From Gnetum montanum (Eukaryota > Streptophyta > Gnetopsida > Gnetales > Gnetaceae): DNA of 64,000 nt. This document shows positions 9,035 through 20,400 of this stretch, one piece after another. Location: assembly GCA_015680685.1 (NCBI GenBank), contig MNCI01023311.1:67709-131708 (forward strand). Reading direction: 5' to 3'. Numbering within the stretch: the stretch's first letter is position 1; each line of letters starts with the position of its first letter. The notes under the pieces are model-generated. The model was given only the letters and a program-made list of their open reading frames with translations, was not told the origin of the DNA and ran no database searches. The translations under genes and the position numbers were made by a program.

Positions 9035-10655
9035 ATGCCTTCTTCTCATAAGAGGAACTCACCACCTNNNNNNNNNNNNNNNNNNNNNNNNNNNNNNNNN
9101 NNNNNNNNNNNNNNNNNNNNNNNNNNNNNNNNNNNNNNNNNNNNNNNNNNNNNNNNNNNNNNNNNNNNNNNNNNNNNNNNNNNNNNNNNNNNNNNNNNNN
9201 NNNNNNNNNNNNNNNNNNNNNNNNNNNNNNNNNNNNNNNNNNNNNNNNNNNNNNNNNNNNNNNNNNNNNNNNNNNNNNNNNNNNNNNNNNNNNNNNNNNN
9301 NNNNNNNNNNNNNNNNNNNNNNNNNNNNNNNNNNNNNNNNNNNNNNNNNNNNNNNNNNNNNNNNNNNNNNNNNNNNNNNNNNNNNNNNNNNNNNNNNNNN
9401 NNNNNNNNNNNNNNNNNNNNNNNNNNNNNNNNNNNNNNNNNNNNNNNNNNNNNNNNNNNNNNNNNNNNNNNNNNNNNNNNNNNNNNNNNNNNNNNNNNNN
9501 NNNNNNNNNNNNNNNNNNNNNNNNNNNNNNNNNNNNNNNNNNNNNNNNNNNNNNAAGAAACATCGTCATGGCGATGATTCCCCTTCTTCTTCCCCTTCTT
9601 CACATCACTCACCCTCTCCTTCCACATCTGGGTGCAACCATCATGAACACAATAGAGAGGATAAATGTAAGAAAAACGAGAGACCTCAACGAGAAAGTTG
9701 AGAGAGAGGACAAGGGCAAGGACGTAGGGAGAGTAGGGAACAACGTAGACATCACAGGCGTCATGAAAGAGATGACCATGATGAGCCCCTACTCGCAACC
9801 CGAAGTATGCTTGACATAGCGGAGCCAGTTAGGATTCCCACAAGGCATTTAAAAGATAGTCGAATCAAATGATTAAACATGAATAATATCCCACGATTTG
9901 AAGGGGGATACAATGCTGATCCAAAAAATCATTTACAGGCATTCCATGATGCCTGTGCCTTGCAGAATATAGAAAATGAGTGGCAAAAACTTAAGTTGTT
10001 CCCAAGGACACTCACCAAAGAAGTAGAGAGCTGGTACTGGTCCTTGGAACCGGAAACCATCAGGAGGTGGAGTACGATGCTAGAACTGTTTAACGAGAAG
10101 TATCAAACGTACTCTAGAGTGTCTAATTTGCATAAGTAGATTCAAGGCTGGAAGCAAGGTACTCATGAACCCTTGGATGCTGCCATGGCCCGCTACTACA
10201 CATTGTTACATCATTGCCCAGGCCATGGGTACACTCAGTAGGATCAACTTCGCCACATTGTGGATGGGCTAAGGCATGAAACTAGAAGAACCCTTGGAAC
10301 TTATGCCCAAGGGAGACTCTCACAACTAAGAGTCCATGAAGTACATAGCTTGTTGGAACAAGTAGCAAAAGAAAAAGGTGAGCTACGAAAAAGGGAAAGT
10401 GCAGAAGAGTACAACCGTGATCCCTCTCTTTGAAAGAAGGGAGTGAAATTTTGTGACGAAGAGGATGAGTCACCAATCAAAGAGTTGGTGAATAGGAAGA
10501 TCTTACCGATTCAAAAGTTGACAACAGAAATAGCGGCTAAGGTAGATGACATATGGAGTTCCTTAGACTCTAAAATTAAAACTGTCTTAAAAATTGTAGA
10601 AGAGTCTAAGGTAGAACAAAGTAGTGACAAAGGTAAGAAAAAGTGGAGTGATTGA
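9035..10655 (+). pseudogene. TE-2 gag, with assembly gap
   Basis: The ATG at 9035 (MPSSHK) matches the position and style of gag starts in the other elements. The run of Ns at 9068-9554 hides part of the N-terminus. A conserved retrotransposon gag segment begins at 9879 (MNNIPRFEGGYNADP) and continues through AFHDACALQNIENEW and TLGTYAQGR to about 10420. A further segment at 10443-10655 looks like an alpha-helical C-terminal region. Stops at 10137, 10240 and 10431 interrupt the frame, several of them one C-to-T or G-to-A change from Gln or Trp codons. The product would form the virus-like particle. Confidence 0.85.
9068..9554. other. Assembly gap in TE-2 gag
   Basis: 487 Ns. Reading frames spanning it are artefacts. 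Confidence 1.
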
Positions 10656-10689
10656 GGCCCTGCACATAACAAGGATAAGGGGAAAATCA

Positions 10690-11357
10690 CTAACTCCGAT
10701 GTGGCTATGGACTCTGACACAGATGATGACGATGGATGGGAGATTTTCCACTATGACCATCCTAAGGGATGTTGCCCCATCATCTCACATCTACAAGAGT
10801 CTGGGGTGTATGCGCTTAATCCAAGACTCAACCAACGGCAAGCACCCCAAAGGTTACCTTATCCACAAGGTAACCCAAGGTAGTTCCACCAACCACTAAC
10901 ATATTATCCAAGTGGGACTCCACCATAGCCCATCGGACAGCATCAACAGTGGCAATACCCACAGTAATGGGGGATGCCATCATCGAAACATCAGTACCCT
11001 TACCAGTAGCCTGATCCTTATGGATATTATTTGCAGCAGCCGATTTCTCCAAGTGACTCTATGAGTCACACAACCCCCAACCGTTACTACCAAGTTCGGG
11101 AGTACTTCAGAAGGACTCCTCCTCCGAGAGACACTCCATACCCACACCATCCTCCTAATCCATCCGCACCTCTTCCACCACAAGTAGTTCCCATAACACC
11201 TCCTACTCCAACAATGTAAGGGGAACTTCCTCCTCAACCGTAGCAATGTCACACTGCGAGAGCTGTAAATATCCAACCTGCTACTGGTTTTGACAACTGT
11301 AAAAAGAGAAGACCTTTCTTCAGAACCAAAAGCCCAGACAAACTCTCACAACAACAA
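10690..11357 (+). pseudogene. TE-2 gag C-terminal region with degenerate zinc-knuckle-like motif
   Basis: The segment near 10735-10800 reads WEIFHYDHPKGCCPIISHLQ. TE-3 and TE-7 have a C-x2-C-x3-H-x3-C form of the same motif (for example CQYKHPKG), so the first two Cys are lost here. The following Pro/Gln/Tyr-rich linker runs to the protease. The reading frame is broken several times. Confidence 0.65.
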
Positions 11358-12056
11358 GTGGTTGGGCCCATGTACACTACTCCACCATCTAACACTTCGG
11401 AGCACCCTTCTGTCCAAAATCAGAGCTTAACGCATATGGTTATGTTAACGCATACTGTAACTGACTGGATAAAGGTAGGCCACCTTCACAGGAAACTAAC
11501 TGACCCTGGGAGTCCCTTAATCTACCTTCAAGTCACCGGAAATAAACCACATAGGGCTCTTCTTGACTCAGGTTCTGGAGTCAACTTAATTTCACGAGAG
11601 ATGTATCATGCCTGGAACCTGCCACAACTCAAGAAGAACAACATCCAATTAGAGCTGGCAGACCAGTCCATCACCATTCCCTTGGGATTGGTGGAGGACA
11701 TCATTACCACTGTGTGTGGTTGATCCTACCCAGCTGATTTCCTGGTGATTGAAGTGAACAACAACGAAGGGGACCTCCCAATTATAATGGGAAGGGCATG
11801 GCTAAGCATAGTAGATGCATGCTTTAGGATCCGTGATCTTTCCTTGGAAATCTTCAAGATAAATATTTATGAAAAGATTGAGAAGAGAAAAGTTCCATGC
11901 ATCACATATAATGATTCATCGGGTGATGACATGGAGGAAATGCCTCCATGTAATAGGTGTGCCCTTGAAACTTTGCAAGAAAGATGCCTGTATGTAGCAA
12001 CCACACAACCAGTAGTAGACACCCCGTGGTTGACAGCTACTAGAAGGAGCAGATAA
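11358..12056 (+). pseudogene. TE-2 retroviral-type aspartic protease
   Basis: Two adjacent open stretches (11358-11723 and 11745-12056) share one reading frame and are split by a stop near 11721. The active-site motif is ALLDSGSGVNLIS, with DSGS where D-T/S-G-A is usual. The flap-side motif DLPIIMGRAWLS follows about 60 residues later. This enzyme would cleave the Gag-Pol polyprotein. After 12056 the sequence stops matching pol and enters the post-integrase spacer. Confidence 0.82.
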
Positions 12057-12286
12057 ATATGCATGGAATGAACTGAGGAAACTCATGCCAACAACGAAAG
12101 CATATATACATTGGAATATGAGCATCGCCAACTTCCACCTCTTAGTCTAAGATCATCAATTGGGAGAAGTTGGGCACTTTTACAAAATTCAAATAGACGC
12201 TCATTATTTTGGATCTCTCCCTTACAACTCAGTCATGGGGGAGATGGCCACCTATGCTAACCATATGGGGCCCTCAGTTCTTTTTC

Positions 12287-12400
12287 AATTTTTGTTTTAC
12301 ACATTTTTGTTTTACATGTTTTTGTTTTACATATTTTTGTCTTACACATTTTTGTTTTACAAATTTCTTTAACTTTTCTTGTTTTTGTTTTACAACATCG
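12287..12400 (+). repeat. TTTTTGTTTTACA minisatellite in TE-2
   Basis: About seven imperfect copies of a 14-15 bp unit, TTTTTGTTTTACAYA. The same array is at the equivalent site in TE-1 (about 6400-6500, decayed), TE-3 (about 21826-21870) and TE-5 (about 44403-44540), in each case right after integrase in element orientation. Confidence 0.8.
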
Positions 12401-13945
12401 TTATACTTTTTCCATTTTGTGTGTGTGTGTGTGCGTGTGTCCACCATGTAAGTTTGTCATCCAATAAGTATCCAGAATGATGGTATGAACTATTTTCATG
12501 TTGATTGTTAATGTTTGGTTTTTACCTTTAAGTCACAATGTTGATACTAAGGTATGTTTCTTTTGATATGGCAGGCAATGAGATCACTTCATCCATCCAT
12601 CCACCAGTTTCTATGGTCTCTCTCGGCTTGGAAATGTACAGTCTCCTTTTAATAAGAACCTTAACGAATCAGTAACTGGGCATTTCTCAAACTAAGGAAG
12701 GACTTAAGGATTGAAAAGGGTGTGACTTTAAGGGAACTTGATGCATTTGTGTTGACCATTCTCTTGGGTGCTTGGATGTTTCTTCTTGAGTTTTCTTGCC
12801 GTTCCAATGTTACCCAATTATTGGAAGTTGAGTCAATAAAAATAAGAAGTCTTTGCATGGTATGGTTCTCACGCATAAAAACACAAAAAAAAAACAAAGA
12901 AAGTGAGAATTCAAAGCACACCCCTTAGATGAAATAATTCTTTGGGCTACAAGCACTGGTTATGGAACCAAAGTGTTCCCTCTAAGGCCCTTATCGCTTC
13001 CTATTCTCTCCTTTGTTTCGTCGGAATGGTGGTGGCTCTTTGGAGATGCATTCTTGTTATTCAAGAGGATGGTTTGGCCAAATATATTGATGCGAAGTCA
13101 CTGGATGTGGTTGGTTTGAGGCCGAAGTTGGAATGAGACTTGCCAAGTCACATTAATCTTGCAACACACAAGGGGCTGTACACCACCTTGTTTTTGGGAT
13201 TCCATTCCATTTTCTTCTCTCCATCCTTCTCTCCATTATCCACCTCATTGCTGGTTGTATCATTAGTGTATATATTTTGGTAGATGCATTGTTTTCTTTT
13301 TGGTAAATTCTTACGATTAAGACTTTAACTCTTGTTCCTAATGACATTCCTAGAGCCTACGGACTCTTTGAATGTGGGTTTGTCAGGGCATTCAAGGAAT
13401 GAGCCTGCTTTGGGGAGGACTCACTAACATTCCTATTTGGAGCATTAGTTAAATTCTTTCCTTTAATATTTTGTAATTAATTTTATTTTGTTCATTACCA
13501 TCTTGACATCCATTTTATTGATGTTTTCAGTTGTCCCTTTTTATCTATCTTTCTTACTCCTTTTCTTTCTCCATTCTAATGCTACCGGAGGTTCACGATT
13601 AGTCATGGGGGTACGNGATGACGATCATACAAACAACGGATTGGATCTGGAGCAAACACTTGGAATGGAGTAGTGCTGAAGCAGCTATGCAAGGAGCAAG
13701 ATCGATGGCACGCTTACAGATGAATAACGAAAGGCGCAATCTTGGCGTTGGCAGCAACAACACTTCTTTCTCTCTTTCTTTCTCAGCTACCAACAAAGGC
13801 CTGATGTCATTGTAATAAGGTGTTTACCCTTGTTGTCATGAACACCAGTTTTGTCAAGTCTTGTAATGATGATCCGTTCACATGTCATCCCATTAGTTCC
13901 ATTCCCCTCAATAATCCCATACCTTCCTAATATTATTGTAAGGAA

Positions 13946-13979
13946 CTCGAGGATGAGTTTTCATTTAGTCATTGGGGTA
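13946..13979 (+). promoter_or_regulatory. TE-2 pre-PPT block and polypurine tract
   Basis: AACTCGAGGATGAGTTTTCA, then ATTGGGGTA abutting the 3' LTR. The purine run is shorter than in TE-1 and TE-3. Confidence 0.85.
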
Positions 13980-14985
13980 TGATGAGATGCGATTCGCATA
14001 AGCCATCATATCGTGTACGCAATATCGTAGCCACAACGATATCGCATCCCCTGTGATATCGTGTACGCGATATTGCGTCGTCCCCTGTGATGTCACGTAC
14101 GCGATATCATGGTCTACTACCAAATCTATAAATAAGAGGCGGCACTCCCCTTATTTTTCATCCTGATCTAGAAGTAGGGAAACTCTGGCAGTTTTATCAC
14201 TCCAGAGATAGATTATTTTTCCATGTGCCCTCAGTAGGAGTCCTAAAGTGAACGGATCTTTATTCGAGCAACATTGTACCTAAACACAAGTTGTGTACGG
14301 CAATAAAGAAGAACTTCCTGGATAAACCTTGCAGTGCATGGAATAGGATTTTATTTATTGTTTTCTCTCTCACCCTTAAACTCCTAGAATGTGGTATGAG
14401 TATGACTTGATTACGAGCATCTCGTGTGACTACTGGGTAACCTAGTGGTGTATCCAGGATCTACACTTGGTAATCCCAGTGGTAGTCGTGCACGGCAGAT
14501 GTGTACGGTTAGTCAAGGAATCGACTGCTCATAGTACTTAGGCTAGATCGATTCTCTCAACCCTTTCCTCCTAGTTAAGTGCCTCAGTACAACCACTTTG
14601 AGCACGTGCATTACGTGTGGTGATCCTAGTAATGATTAGTGTTTGGTAGCCATAGTTGCATCGGTTCAGGGTGTGTACGGTAAGTGGGAACGGATGCTGA
14701 TGCTAGTTAATTTAGACTTAGTTCATTAGTTAGATTTAGTTAGTTTCTCAACCCTTCACCCTTTAGCATAGAAGACATAAAACATAAAAGATCATAAAAA
14801 TCATATACCTTGGACTTACTTAACCATACACCATGACAAACACAAGTAAGTTTGGGAAGACAAAAAATGATTAACCCCAAGTGTTCCATGGGGCATGTAG
14901 GCATTTAGTCTGCGGAGTTCGATCAGATCGTGCGTGCTACGCTCATTTCGTATGGTTGAGTGTAGGGGTACCTCGCCACTCATCA
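13980..14985 (+). repeat. TE-2 3' LTR
   Basis: TGATGAG...CTCATCA, collinear with 7854-8893. It differs by scattered, mostly transition substitutions and lacks one internal module (the GGATGTGTACGG-type repeat near 8260 of the 5' copy). Palindrome array at 13985-14115, TATAAATA at about 14127-14134. Confidence 0.92.
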
Positions 14986-14990
14986 GTGAG

Positions 14991-16087
14991 AATGCCATTA
15001 TACCATATTGCTTTTTTAGGCATGTGTTCATTTATTAATCCAGTAAAGAGGAGTTTGTCTAGAAATTGATTAAAGAGCAAGCTATCCTCCTCTTTGTTAT
15101 TCCATCTTAAGTGAGAAATATGGTCAATGACCACATTCTTAGTTCCTTTTCTATCTACCATAGTAAGATCGAATTCCTACAAGATCACAAGCCACCATAT
15201 AACATGAGGGCTTATCATCGACTTATTCATAAGGAAGTGAATTGCACTGTGGTCTGTATGTACAAATATTTTGTAACCTAGCACATAATGTCTAAACTTT
15301 TCTAGCACATACACCATTTCCATTAATTCTTTTTCTATGGTGGTGTAATTTAACTATGCCCCCACAATGCTTTGACTTGTGCAGTGGATATAATGTGGAT
15401 GTTTCTTATCATCCATTTGCATGATCATGGCTTACAAAGCATAGTTAGATGCATTTGTCATGATATGGAATGGTTTGGACCAATTTGGTGCTCATAGGAC
15501 TGGTGTTTTTACAAGTTTCTCTTTTAATTGTTGGAATGTGTTTTCGCATTCCTTGGTCCAAATGAATGATGCATATTTCTTTGTAAGTTCTACCAATGGT
15601 TTAGCAATCCTAGAGAAATTCTCAATAAAGAACAAGTAGTAACTAGTATGTCCAAGGAATGACCAAACATCTTTGATGATCTGTAGTTGGCATGTTATTC
15701 TTTGGATGACCCTTATCTTTTTTGGCTCTACCTCAATCCCTTTTAGCGAAATTTGGTGCCCTAGCATAATTCCTTCTTAGACCATGAGATGGCCCTTTTG
15801 CCAATTGAGCTGTAGGTTTGTCTTAACACATCTCTTCAGTACTTGCTCAAGTCAATCCAAGGCTTGCTCAAAGGTAGCTTCGTAGGTGGAGAGGTCATCC
15901 ATGAAAACTTCAACATCACTACTAATTTGTTGTTGAAAGATACTAAAGACCAAGTATTGAAATGTTGCAGGGGCATTGCATAGGCCAAATGGCATCTTAC
16001 AGTATGCAAAAGTCCCCTAGGAACTCATGAATGTTGTCTTGGCTTGGTCTTCTGGCACAATTTGGATTTGGTTATAGCCACTATAAC
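14991..16087 (-). pseudogene. TE-1 RNase H and 3' half of RT
   Basis: Minus-strand fragments: an RNase H end with VVIDHISHL (15161-14943; canonical DHLSRL), RNase H core remnants at about 15200-15480, and the RT-RNase H linker at 15492-15767 with MLGHQISLKGIEV and SFLGHTSYY. The RT thumb and palm remnants to 16087 include the region for the MDD catalytic motif near 15895-15905. TE-2 cuts it on the left and TE-3 on the right; the RT continues at 29153. Confidence 0.85.
16083..16087. repeat. TE-3 target-site duplication, left
   Basis: ATAAC, repeated at 29148-29152. Joining the flanks gives the RT sequence CCACTATAACTATCCAG, matched by the uninterrupted RT of TE-3 near 24310-24330. Confidence 0.93.
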
Positions 16088-16821
16088 TGATGAGTGGCAA
16101 GGTACCCCTACGCCCAACCATATGAATCATGGGAGTTCATGCGTGACTCGGTCAAATTCCGTAGACTGTAAGCACTTGCATACCCCGAACTCTAGCCAGC
16201 AAGACTTAGTTAGAATGGTCGTTGTCTTCCCAACCTCACTTGTGGTGTTCTTCTGTGCACATTCTATGCATATCCTAACCACTGCTAGGTTATTAGACAT
16301 TAAGTGTCACTGGGTTACCAAGTGTTTGATTTATGTTCAAGATGGTCGTGCCTATGGTTCTCATAAAATATGAAAGGACAATAACTATAGAATGATAATA
16401 ATAAAAACTTCTAAAACTATTAAAGCGTGGAAACATTAAACTATTAAAATGCTTAAGTGATTAAATCCAAATGCTGCAAAGAATGCTCAAAAAGCTCGTC
16501 TTTATTGCCAGTCATGCCAATGGGCTCAAGTACATTAGTGCTCGAATAAAGAGTCGTACATCTTTCTCACACCTACTACGGGCACTTGGAAAAATATTCA
16601 AACTCTTACAGGAACAAACTACAAGAGTTTTGCTACAACTACCGTAAAAGATGCCATAAATGCTATGAGTGCATGCATATTTATAGCAAGAGACAGACTC
16701 TGCATTAACAGGGTCACGTTAACGCATGGATGGATACATTGACAGGGTCACGTCAACGCAGCCACTTCAATGAGGCTTCGTTAATGTGGCCCAGTCGATG
16801 TATCAATTGAACACTTCATCA
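16088..16821 (-). repeat. TE-3 3' LTR
   Basis: TGATGAG...CTTCATCA. It is 734 bp against 895 bp for the 5' copy, because about 160 bp is missing after 16250; the missing part corresponds to about 28416-28585. U3 lies at the right end, with TATAAATA on the minus strand near 16675-16685. Confidence 0.92.
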
Positions 16822-16856
16822 TACCCCCATGACTAAGTGAAAACTCATCCTCGAGT
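16822..16856 (-). promoter_or_regulatory. TE-3 polypurine tract and pre-PPT block
   Basis: Minus strand: CTCGAGGATGAGTTTTCA followed by ATGGGGGTAT next to the 3' LTR. Confidence 0.87.
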
Positions 16857-17017
16857 TTATTACAACTTGGAAGGTATGAAGTTATTGACTGAACATACAA
16901 CGAAACATATTTACACACATTGACTCTATTAACATACCAAGTGCCCAGGTGTACGAAAAAAATGAATTACAAAATTATGGTGTTTAGAGATGAAATTGAA
17001 CACCCTACCCAATAATG

Positions 17018-19890
17018 CTAAAGTTGCTGGAGAAGGTTACACGTCCCTGGTAATGGTGGTTTTGATAGGCCTACACCAGCTTCTAGTGCATGTGGTTGTT
17101 GTGGTGTTGATGACGGTTGACCTACAGTAGTTGCAACTTCTGGAGGTACTTGAAAAGCCTTCAACAATGCCCTCATCTGATCTTCTTTGCTTTTGGGATT
17201 GTTCATTGTCCAAGTAGCTTCACCAATGTGTGCCAGAATAGGAACATCCCAAGGACATGGAAGTGTAAGAAAAAGTTCCTTCAAATTGACAAACCAAGCA
17301 ATGCATTGCTTTCATTCGATGTCGAACAGTTTGATCAATGTCTGCAGCTGCTAGTAGTTGTTCATTCGTTGGGTCAAGTCCTCAGCAATTGCACATTATC
17401 ATTCAAAATGAGTGTAAAGAACTTTGATTTCTACATTGGCTATTTCTAGCTTTTTCTTTTTCTCTTTATGTGCTTGGAACTCGTCCTTGTATAAAGAATA
17501 CGAGGCGATCACTTGCTTCTCCAGGTCTAACTGTCGCCTTCCAACTATTAGCATTGCCAAGTTTGCATAATGGAGATTGGCTAACTCCATGTACTCTATC
17601 ATCTCTTCAATCTGTAGCTCCTTGAGATGGATCTCAGCCTGGTTGTAGGTGTTCTATTCGTTGAAGATGGACTACCACACCTCACCTCCTTCCTTGAGCT
17701 ATTGGAGTGCTTAGTTCATTTTAGCCTTTGCGACTTGAATCTCTTTTTCGTTGACTTCCTTTTGCAATCCCACTTGGTCCCTATAGTGATTTTTAACTCG
17801 TTCAAACTTAAGGGCCTTATTTTTCCAAGCAGCAATTTCAATTGCTGATTTTGGTTGCAAGGCTTGAACTTCCTCCATAGAAAGATTATGATTTTTAGCT
17901 GCTAATCTCCTCACATCAATGTTTATCCTAGCTAGCTCCTCCTATTGTTGATGGATAAAGTTTTTCATGTGTTGATTCTCCACACCAACATTGCGTAGGC
18001 AATGAACTTTTGTGGTTAGCCTGACATTCTCTTGGCAAACCTCTGCCAAGTCCTTGTTTAGATGATAAGCATGAGCATTTGTTAAGGACTTGTCAAAGAT
18101 TATCGACTCCCACTCACCCTTAGCCTTCTAAAGTTTGGTTTGAAGTTGTTGAAAAGCTTCATCCCTGGTGAGTTCACGGTTGAGAAGTTCTAGATCAGCA
18201 AGTTGGACCCTTAATTAGGCAACCTCCATAGCCAAGCATTGATGATCTGCTTGTGCCGCTTCAAGTTGCCCATCCAAGATGAGGAACTTACCCCTTGCTG
18301 AAAGCAGCTCCGACTGGGTCACAGTAATGTTGTCCAGAAGATCAAAGACATCCAAAAGTGATTGCTTAGTTCCCACGAGTCAGTCCAACAACTCTTCATG
18401 TTGGGCTGCATTGATCTTACTACGTGATGTTCCTACGGACGTCTATATATCTTCAAGTCCATGTACATCTAGTACAGGCACCGTAGGTGCATTAAGTGCC
18501 ATAGTGATAATGTCAGCAACCACTTTAGCTGCAACTTCTTGTCCCTGGTGTTGCATTACCAAGACAGTTGCCCCCTCACCATCCTCCAAGCGTACCGAAA
18601 AAGTAGTGGAATTTCCTAAAATTTTAGGAAATAACTATTGGGTGGATACCATTACTTCTTAGACATTGGGATTAGTTCTAGTAGGCACTTGTGCTCAGGC
18701 GACAGAAAACATCGACCCTACTCTCTCTAGTAGACTCAACGATCGAGCCACTTGCTCAAGATTGCTTATCGCAGGGTGATAGACTAAAGGATCTTCTCCT
18801 CCACCAGCTCCTATTGATTACTCTTGTGGCTCAAGAGCGATTGTTGGATCTCGTGTATGTGTTCTGCAATTGTTTACGAGCCTGACCTTGTTACTTGCAT
18901 AGGTAGTGGAGGTGGTTGCTACTCTTCCTTGAGTTATGTTCTGCTCAGAGTCTTGTCCTTCATCATCTCTCGCCACGAGGCAATTGGGGTGTGACGAAGT
19001 GTGTCATTGGTGTATCATGCTATCCCTTCCCATTTACACAATTTTCTAATTAGACATGGAAAGGGTAGAGCTTGCCTTCCATGTTCATTTTCAGCAAATC
19101 TCTTCTCAATCTCTAGGAAAAGTAACTGTGGAAGATTGATGGGGAACTTTCCACTTAGAGTGGCACATGCATGAGTAGAGAAGGCTGTGATCTTGCTGGG
19201 TCTTACCATTGGATTCAAGTGGTAAGATGTAATTTTTTAATAAACCCTCTCTGTAGTGGTCAGGGTGCCAAACTCCTTGCGTTCTACCCCATAGCATTGC
19301 CTGATGCACTCCCCTTTTACTTCAGGGTCTGCTTGTTTAGGAATTTTGGCCACATCAGCTCTGATCTCTAGCAACCTCAAAGCTTATGCAATTGCTTCGG
19401 CACAGTAAGAAACCTAAATGTTCTTGATTCTTACTCTAGACCCTGGTTGTTGATTCGTCTAGAAGAGGTAACTTTCGCCTAGGTACCATTCACCACTGGA
19501 GGTGTTGATTGGCCACATAGGAGAATTTTGCAATTGGGTTTTGACTTCCTTTGGTGCATTCTCTGGAAATGGTCCAAAGTTCTACTCCTAAAGGACTGTT
19601 TGTTGTAGCTTCCTTAGCTTAATCGCATCAATATAGGCTTGGGTTAGGGTGACCTCAAGCTATGGCGCTACCATAGGAGTCTCATCCCTTTGCGATTGTT
19701 CACCAAGGATGTCCACTTTGGGAATTTGACAAACAGATTCCACATTAGGTTCTTCATGGAGGGAGCCAGTTGTGTGTGAGCCCTCTGCATGCTCTGGAGG
19801 TTGTGCACCTCATCCTGTTCCCATTCTTGGTTGCTTGTACCTTGGTTGGGATGGTTCTTCTTCCCTTAGATGCCTCGGTTTGGGTGCCAT
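17018..19890 (-). pseudogene. TE-3 ORF3: PF20167-like N-terminal region plus coiled-coil C-terminus
   Basis: The start is the ATG complementary to 19888-19890 (MAPKPRHL), right after a conserved splice acceptor. A middle block at 19015-19218 reads THACATLSGKFPINLP and then LPFPCLIRKLCK; from memory this resembles the plant-retroelement domain PF20167. The C-terminal pieces at 17711-17914, 17399-17602 and 17018-17284 are all in one frame, separated by a few stops, and are rich in K/E/Q/A/L (for example EEVQALQPKSAIEIAAWK), typical of long coiled coil. The original protein would be about 950 residues. I see no clear signal peptide or transmembrane segment, so an envelope role is not supported by sequence. 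At least one frameshift lies between 18000 and 19015. Confidence 0.72.
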
Positions 19891-20125
19891 CTACAGTCAC
19901 AGCATAACCATGAATTAAAATGTGTGTATAAGTTGTTGAAAATGGCAATCATACACCTTCTCATTTTGACCAAGCTATGACAATGGCACGTGCATCCTAT
20001 TAGGTTCCCCGAAGTATAATTGAGGGGTTACTGAAAATAATAAGACATGAGTTGCAATTTATAGTGTTGTTTTTGTTTTTTCTTTTCTGTTCCCTAAGAG
20101 GTGTTAAGTCTTTAATAATTATAAT

Positions 20126-20159
20126 NNNNNNNNNNNNNNNNNNNNNNNNNNNNNNNNNN
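20126..20159. other. Assembly gap in TE-3 ORF3 leader
   Basis: 34 Ns, at the place where the donor equivalent to TE-1 4680 would be expected. Confidence 1.
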
Positions 20160-20299
20160 ACTAAAGGGTTGAAAGAATGATTGGATTGGGACACGCAGTG
20201 GAAATGTTTTTTGCTCGGAAAGAAGTGGTGGCATAGAAAAATGGAAAAACTCCCCTAGCTGTTTGCACAAATGGAAAAAATTCAAAGGCGCAACATGGG

Positions 20300-20400
20300 T
20301 ATATATAGCATTTCTATCATGCATTGACACGGCCATGTAGATGAGGCTGCGTAAATGCAAGGGGATGCGTATACAGGGCATAGTTGATGTAGTTATGCTT
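20300..20400 (-). promoter_or_regulatory. Putative internal promoter of TE-3 upstream of ORF3
   Basis: Minus strand: imperfect palindromic CATG/GCAT motifs, then GCTATATATACC at 20300-20310, about 415 bp upstream of the ORF3 ATG. Position and layout match TE-1 (TATA about 455 bp upstream of its ATG). Confidence 0.45.

Larger units (their letters stand above)
12060..13979 (+). other. TE-2 3' internal region: deletion joint and spacer
   Basis: Between about 12060 and 12180 the sequence changes from the end of protease to the block just after integrase (GGATCTC...AACTCAGTCATGGGGGAG, as in TE-1 near 6540 and TE-5 near 44590, complement). Then come the TTTTTGTTTTACA minisatellite (12287-12400), a TG run (12418-12440), one hairpin unit (12850-12930) and spacer blocks. 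An unmatched stretch at about 13580-13800 stands where ORF3 would be. A single N lies at 13616. Confidence 0.75.
7854..14985 (+). mobile_element. TE-2: gag-pro-only gypsy element, non-autonomous, nested in TE-1
   Basis: LTRs 7854-8893 and 13980-14985, PBS at 8894, PPT just before 13980, perfect TSD. The 5086-bp interior has gag, protease and then jumps, between about 12060 and 12180, to sequence that in TE-1, TE-3 and TE-5 lies after integrase. RT, RNase H and integrase are absent, and ORF3 is reduced to a short unrelated stretch. It would need enzymes from a related element. The LTRs look roughly 93% identical over about 300 bp compared by eye. Confidence 0.9.

Noticed and set aside
9018-9798. 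Long reading frames crossing N runs (also around 30254-30944 and 47264-47476)
   Set aside because: Length comes from unknown bases; not evidence of coding.
12160-12451. Phe/Cys/Thr-rich reading frames that look like membrane proteins (also 44331-44652)
   Set aside because: They are translations of the TTTTTGTTTTACA minisatellite and spacer; frames and sequence are not conserved between copies.
12560-12590. A second possible splice acceptor (ATGGCAG/GCAATGAG) in the spacer
   Set aside because: The AG is present in TE-2, TE-3 and TE-5 but the pyrimidine tract and base context vary and TE-1 has lost it; too weak to list as a feature.
17117-17449. A 110-codon plus-strand frame and others at 18279-18662 and 17627-17848
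   Set aside because: They are antisense to the ORF3 coiled-coil region, which is collinear with TE-1 on the minus strand.
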